A DNA stretch of 6,828 nucleotides from positions 1-6,828 of the forward strand of contig JAISFB010000030.1 in assembly GCA_031263805.1 (NCBI GenBank). Direction: 5' to 3'. Source of the stretch: Oscillospiraceae bacterium. GTDB lineage: Bacteria; Bacillota; Clostridia; Oscillospirales; Oscillospiraceae. Positions 5,862-6,828 of this stretch are shown in pieces. Position 1 is the stretch's first letter. Each line of letters begins with the position of its first letter. The position numbers and the translations under genes are program-made. A model generated the notes under the pieces. That model made no database searches. It saw nothing but the letters and a program-made list of their open reading frames with translations, and had not been told where the DNA came from.

Positions 5862-6696
5862 ATTTCTTCTTCGCTTCCGTCTTTTTCGCGCCGTCGCCGC
5901 CGCGCAGATATATGAACCAGTAAGCTACGCCGACGAGCAGCACGCCGCCGATTATATTCCCGAGCGTGACGGGCAGCAGATTTCTGCCGAACATCGAGCC
6001 CCAGGACAGCTTTGTAAGATTGGCCGTCGCGGCGGCGGCGTAAGCCGGGTTCTTTGCCGCGAAAAGCCCCGCCGATATATAGTACATATTCGCGACGCTG
6101 TGCTCATACCCTGAAAGCACGAACAGCATTATCGGCAAAAACAGCCCCGCGACCTTGCCGACGACGTCCTTCGCCGCAAACGATATCCAGACCGCGATGC
6201 AGACGAGGAAATTGCAAAGTATCCCGCGCAGCAGCGCGTCCCCGAACGACAGCGAAGCCTTCGCCACGGCGGTGTTTATCACAGCGCCCGCCGCCGCGTT
6301 GTCAAAAAGGCTGAACGTCCCGCCGTAAACTGCGAGCGCGGCGACGAGAAAGCCGCCTATCAGATTCCCGACGTACACAAAAAACCAGTTGCGCAGCATA
6401 TCCGATACCTTTACCCTGCGCTCTAACACGGGAATTATCAGCAGACAATTTCCCGTGAACAGCTCGCTGCCGGCTATCAGCGTCATCGCGAGCCCCACGG
6501 GGAAAACAAGCGCCCCCATCAGCTTTGCGAGGGACGGCGAGGCCACTGTGACGGACGCTATCGTCGCGCCGGCGCCGGCGAGAGCGATAAACATCCCCGC
6601 GAGTATCGCGAGAACGGTCATCCTTCCCGCCGGCAGCTTCGCCTTTGCCTCGCCGACCGCAATATAATTCTGCGCCACTTCCTTGGGTGAATTCAT
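5860..6696 (-). CDS. Formate/nitrite transporter (FNT) family channel
   Basis: This is a pentameric inner-membrane channel for small monovalent anions such as formate, nitrite or hydrosulfide. Numbering from the farther ATG at 6708 (282 residues), the family hallmarks are the amphipathic N-terminal segment SPKEVAQNYIAVGEAKAKLP (7-26), the first signature with omega loop AGSELFTGN (79-87), the second signature GILCNFLVCIAVW (162-174), and GYEHSVANMY (200-209) with the central pore histidine His203. Hydrophobic segments lie near 31-52, 64-85, 107-128, 160-178, 186-218 (broken) and 245-268. The tail GDGAKKTEAKKK is basic and cytoplasmic. I prefer the ATG at 6696 (278 residues), because the only ribosome-like motif, AAAGGA (6714-6709), abuts the ATG at 6708 with no gap and lies 12 bases from the other. 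Both N termini are plausible. Length is normal for the family. Substrate cannot be fixed from sequence alone; in a fermenting anaerobe formate is the simplest guess. It is first of the four complete or partial genes here. Confidence 0.95.
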   Translation of the reverse strand: MNSPKEVAQNYIAVGEAKAKLPAGRMTVLAILAGMFIALAGAGATIASVTVASPSLAKLMGALVFPVGLAMTLIAGSELFTGNCLLIIPVLERRVKVSDMLRNWFFVYVGNLIGGFLVAALAVYGGTFSLFDNAAAGAVINTAVAKASLSFGDALLRGILCNFLVCIAVWISFAAKDVVGKVAGLFLPIMLFVLSGYEHSVANMYYISAGLFAAKNPAYAAAATANLTKLSWGSMFGRNLLPVTLGNIIGGVLLVGVAYWFIYLRGGDGAKKTEAKKK

Positions 6697-6720
6697 TTTT
6701 ATGACCATTCCTTTGCTACA

Positions 6721-6750
6721 ATAAGATTACGGAAACGACGCGGTAGCCAA
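6721..6750 (-). promoter_or_regulatory. Weak candidate promoter for the channel gene
   Basis: On the minus strand TTGGCT (6750-6745, four of six matches to TTGACA) and TCTTAT (6726-6721, four of six to TATAAT) are separated by 18 bases and lie just ahead of AAAGGA and the channel start. The region is less GC-rich than the flanking genes, as promoters often are. Both boxes are weak matches, so this is a suggestion only. Confidence 0.22.
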
Positions 6751-6774
6751 TCGCGGTGTATCCGTGCCGGTTGT

Positions 6775-6828
6775 TTAAGCCATAATAGGAGGGTAATTGG
6801 TCTGGCGTCTCTCCTTTTGGACTTCGCG
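6775..6828 (-). CDS. Possible 3' end of an upstream gene (tail only)
   Basis: Reading the minus strand from the window edge, one frame gives REVQKERRQTNYPPIMA followed by TAA at 6777-6775. Its composition is plausible for a protein C-terminus, and it would leave a normal gap of about 78 bases before the channel start at 6696. However, the other two minus-strand frames are also open over this stretch and the segment is too short to judge. On the plus strand AGGAGGG (6787-6793) precedes TTG (6797), so a divergent gene start is an alternative. I do not recognise a family. Confidence 0.2.
   Translation of the reverse strand, partial: REVQKERRQTNYPPIMA

Noticed and set aside
4166..6696. A single functional system formed by channel, RCC1 protein and activase
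   Set aside because: Only strand and spacing support it; no shared substrate, domain or known co-occurrence could be seen from the sequence.

Overview
The window holds four genes, all read from the minus strand, packed with gaps of only 52 to 57 bases, plus one 14-base gene overlap. In transcription order (right to left) they are: a formate/nitrite-type channel (6696-5860); a secreted seven-bladed RCC1-repeat protein with a C-terminal copper-amine-oxidase-N-like stalk region (5803-4166); a 981-residue double ASKHA ATPase with a DUF2229 region, of the 2-hydroxyacyl-CoA dehydratase activase family (4113-1168); and the HgdB-like reductase half that normally belongs to the same polypeptide (1181 to beyond base 1, cut by the window edge). 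The left-hand gene has no stop inside the window and so is easily missed. I translated it by hand from 1181 to 1 and found no stop in 393 codons.

The DNA is GC-rich, with many GCG, CGC and CCG codons. Together with the gene content (an oxygen-sensitive activase/reductase of the dehydratase family, an FNT channel, and a secreted RCC1 protein with a stalk domain of the kind common in Clostridia), this suggests a strictly anaerobic, fermentative member of the Bacillota (Clostridia, perhaps a gut lineage). This is inference from family distribution; no marker gene is present and another anaerobic phylum such as Synergistota is not excluded.

Region by region: 1-1181 is the partial HgdB-like gene; 1168-4113 is the activase; 4114-4165 is a short spacer with an imperfect tandem duplication and a palindrome; 4166-5803 is the RCC1 protein, whose blades are also visible as DNA-level repeats; 5804-5859 is a spacer with a stem-loop, short direct repeats and a duplicated ribosome-binding motif; 5860-6696 is the channel; 6697-6828 is a less GC-rich leader in which the edge of another gene may lie.

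The two leftmost genes almost certainly act together: in family members I know, the same modules form one chain of roughly 1400 residues, proposed to use ATP to drive low-potential electron transfer to an iron-sulfur reductase module. Here the chain is split by a +1 frame change with a GTG start inside the end of the upstream gene. The channel and the RCC1 protein have no evident biochemical link to this pair beyond shared strand and close spacing. No RNA gene, CRISPR array, insertion sequence or phage feature was seen. The most notable point is the split activase/reductase; I found no clear evidence of a wholly new system.
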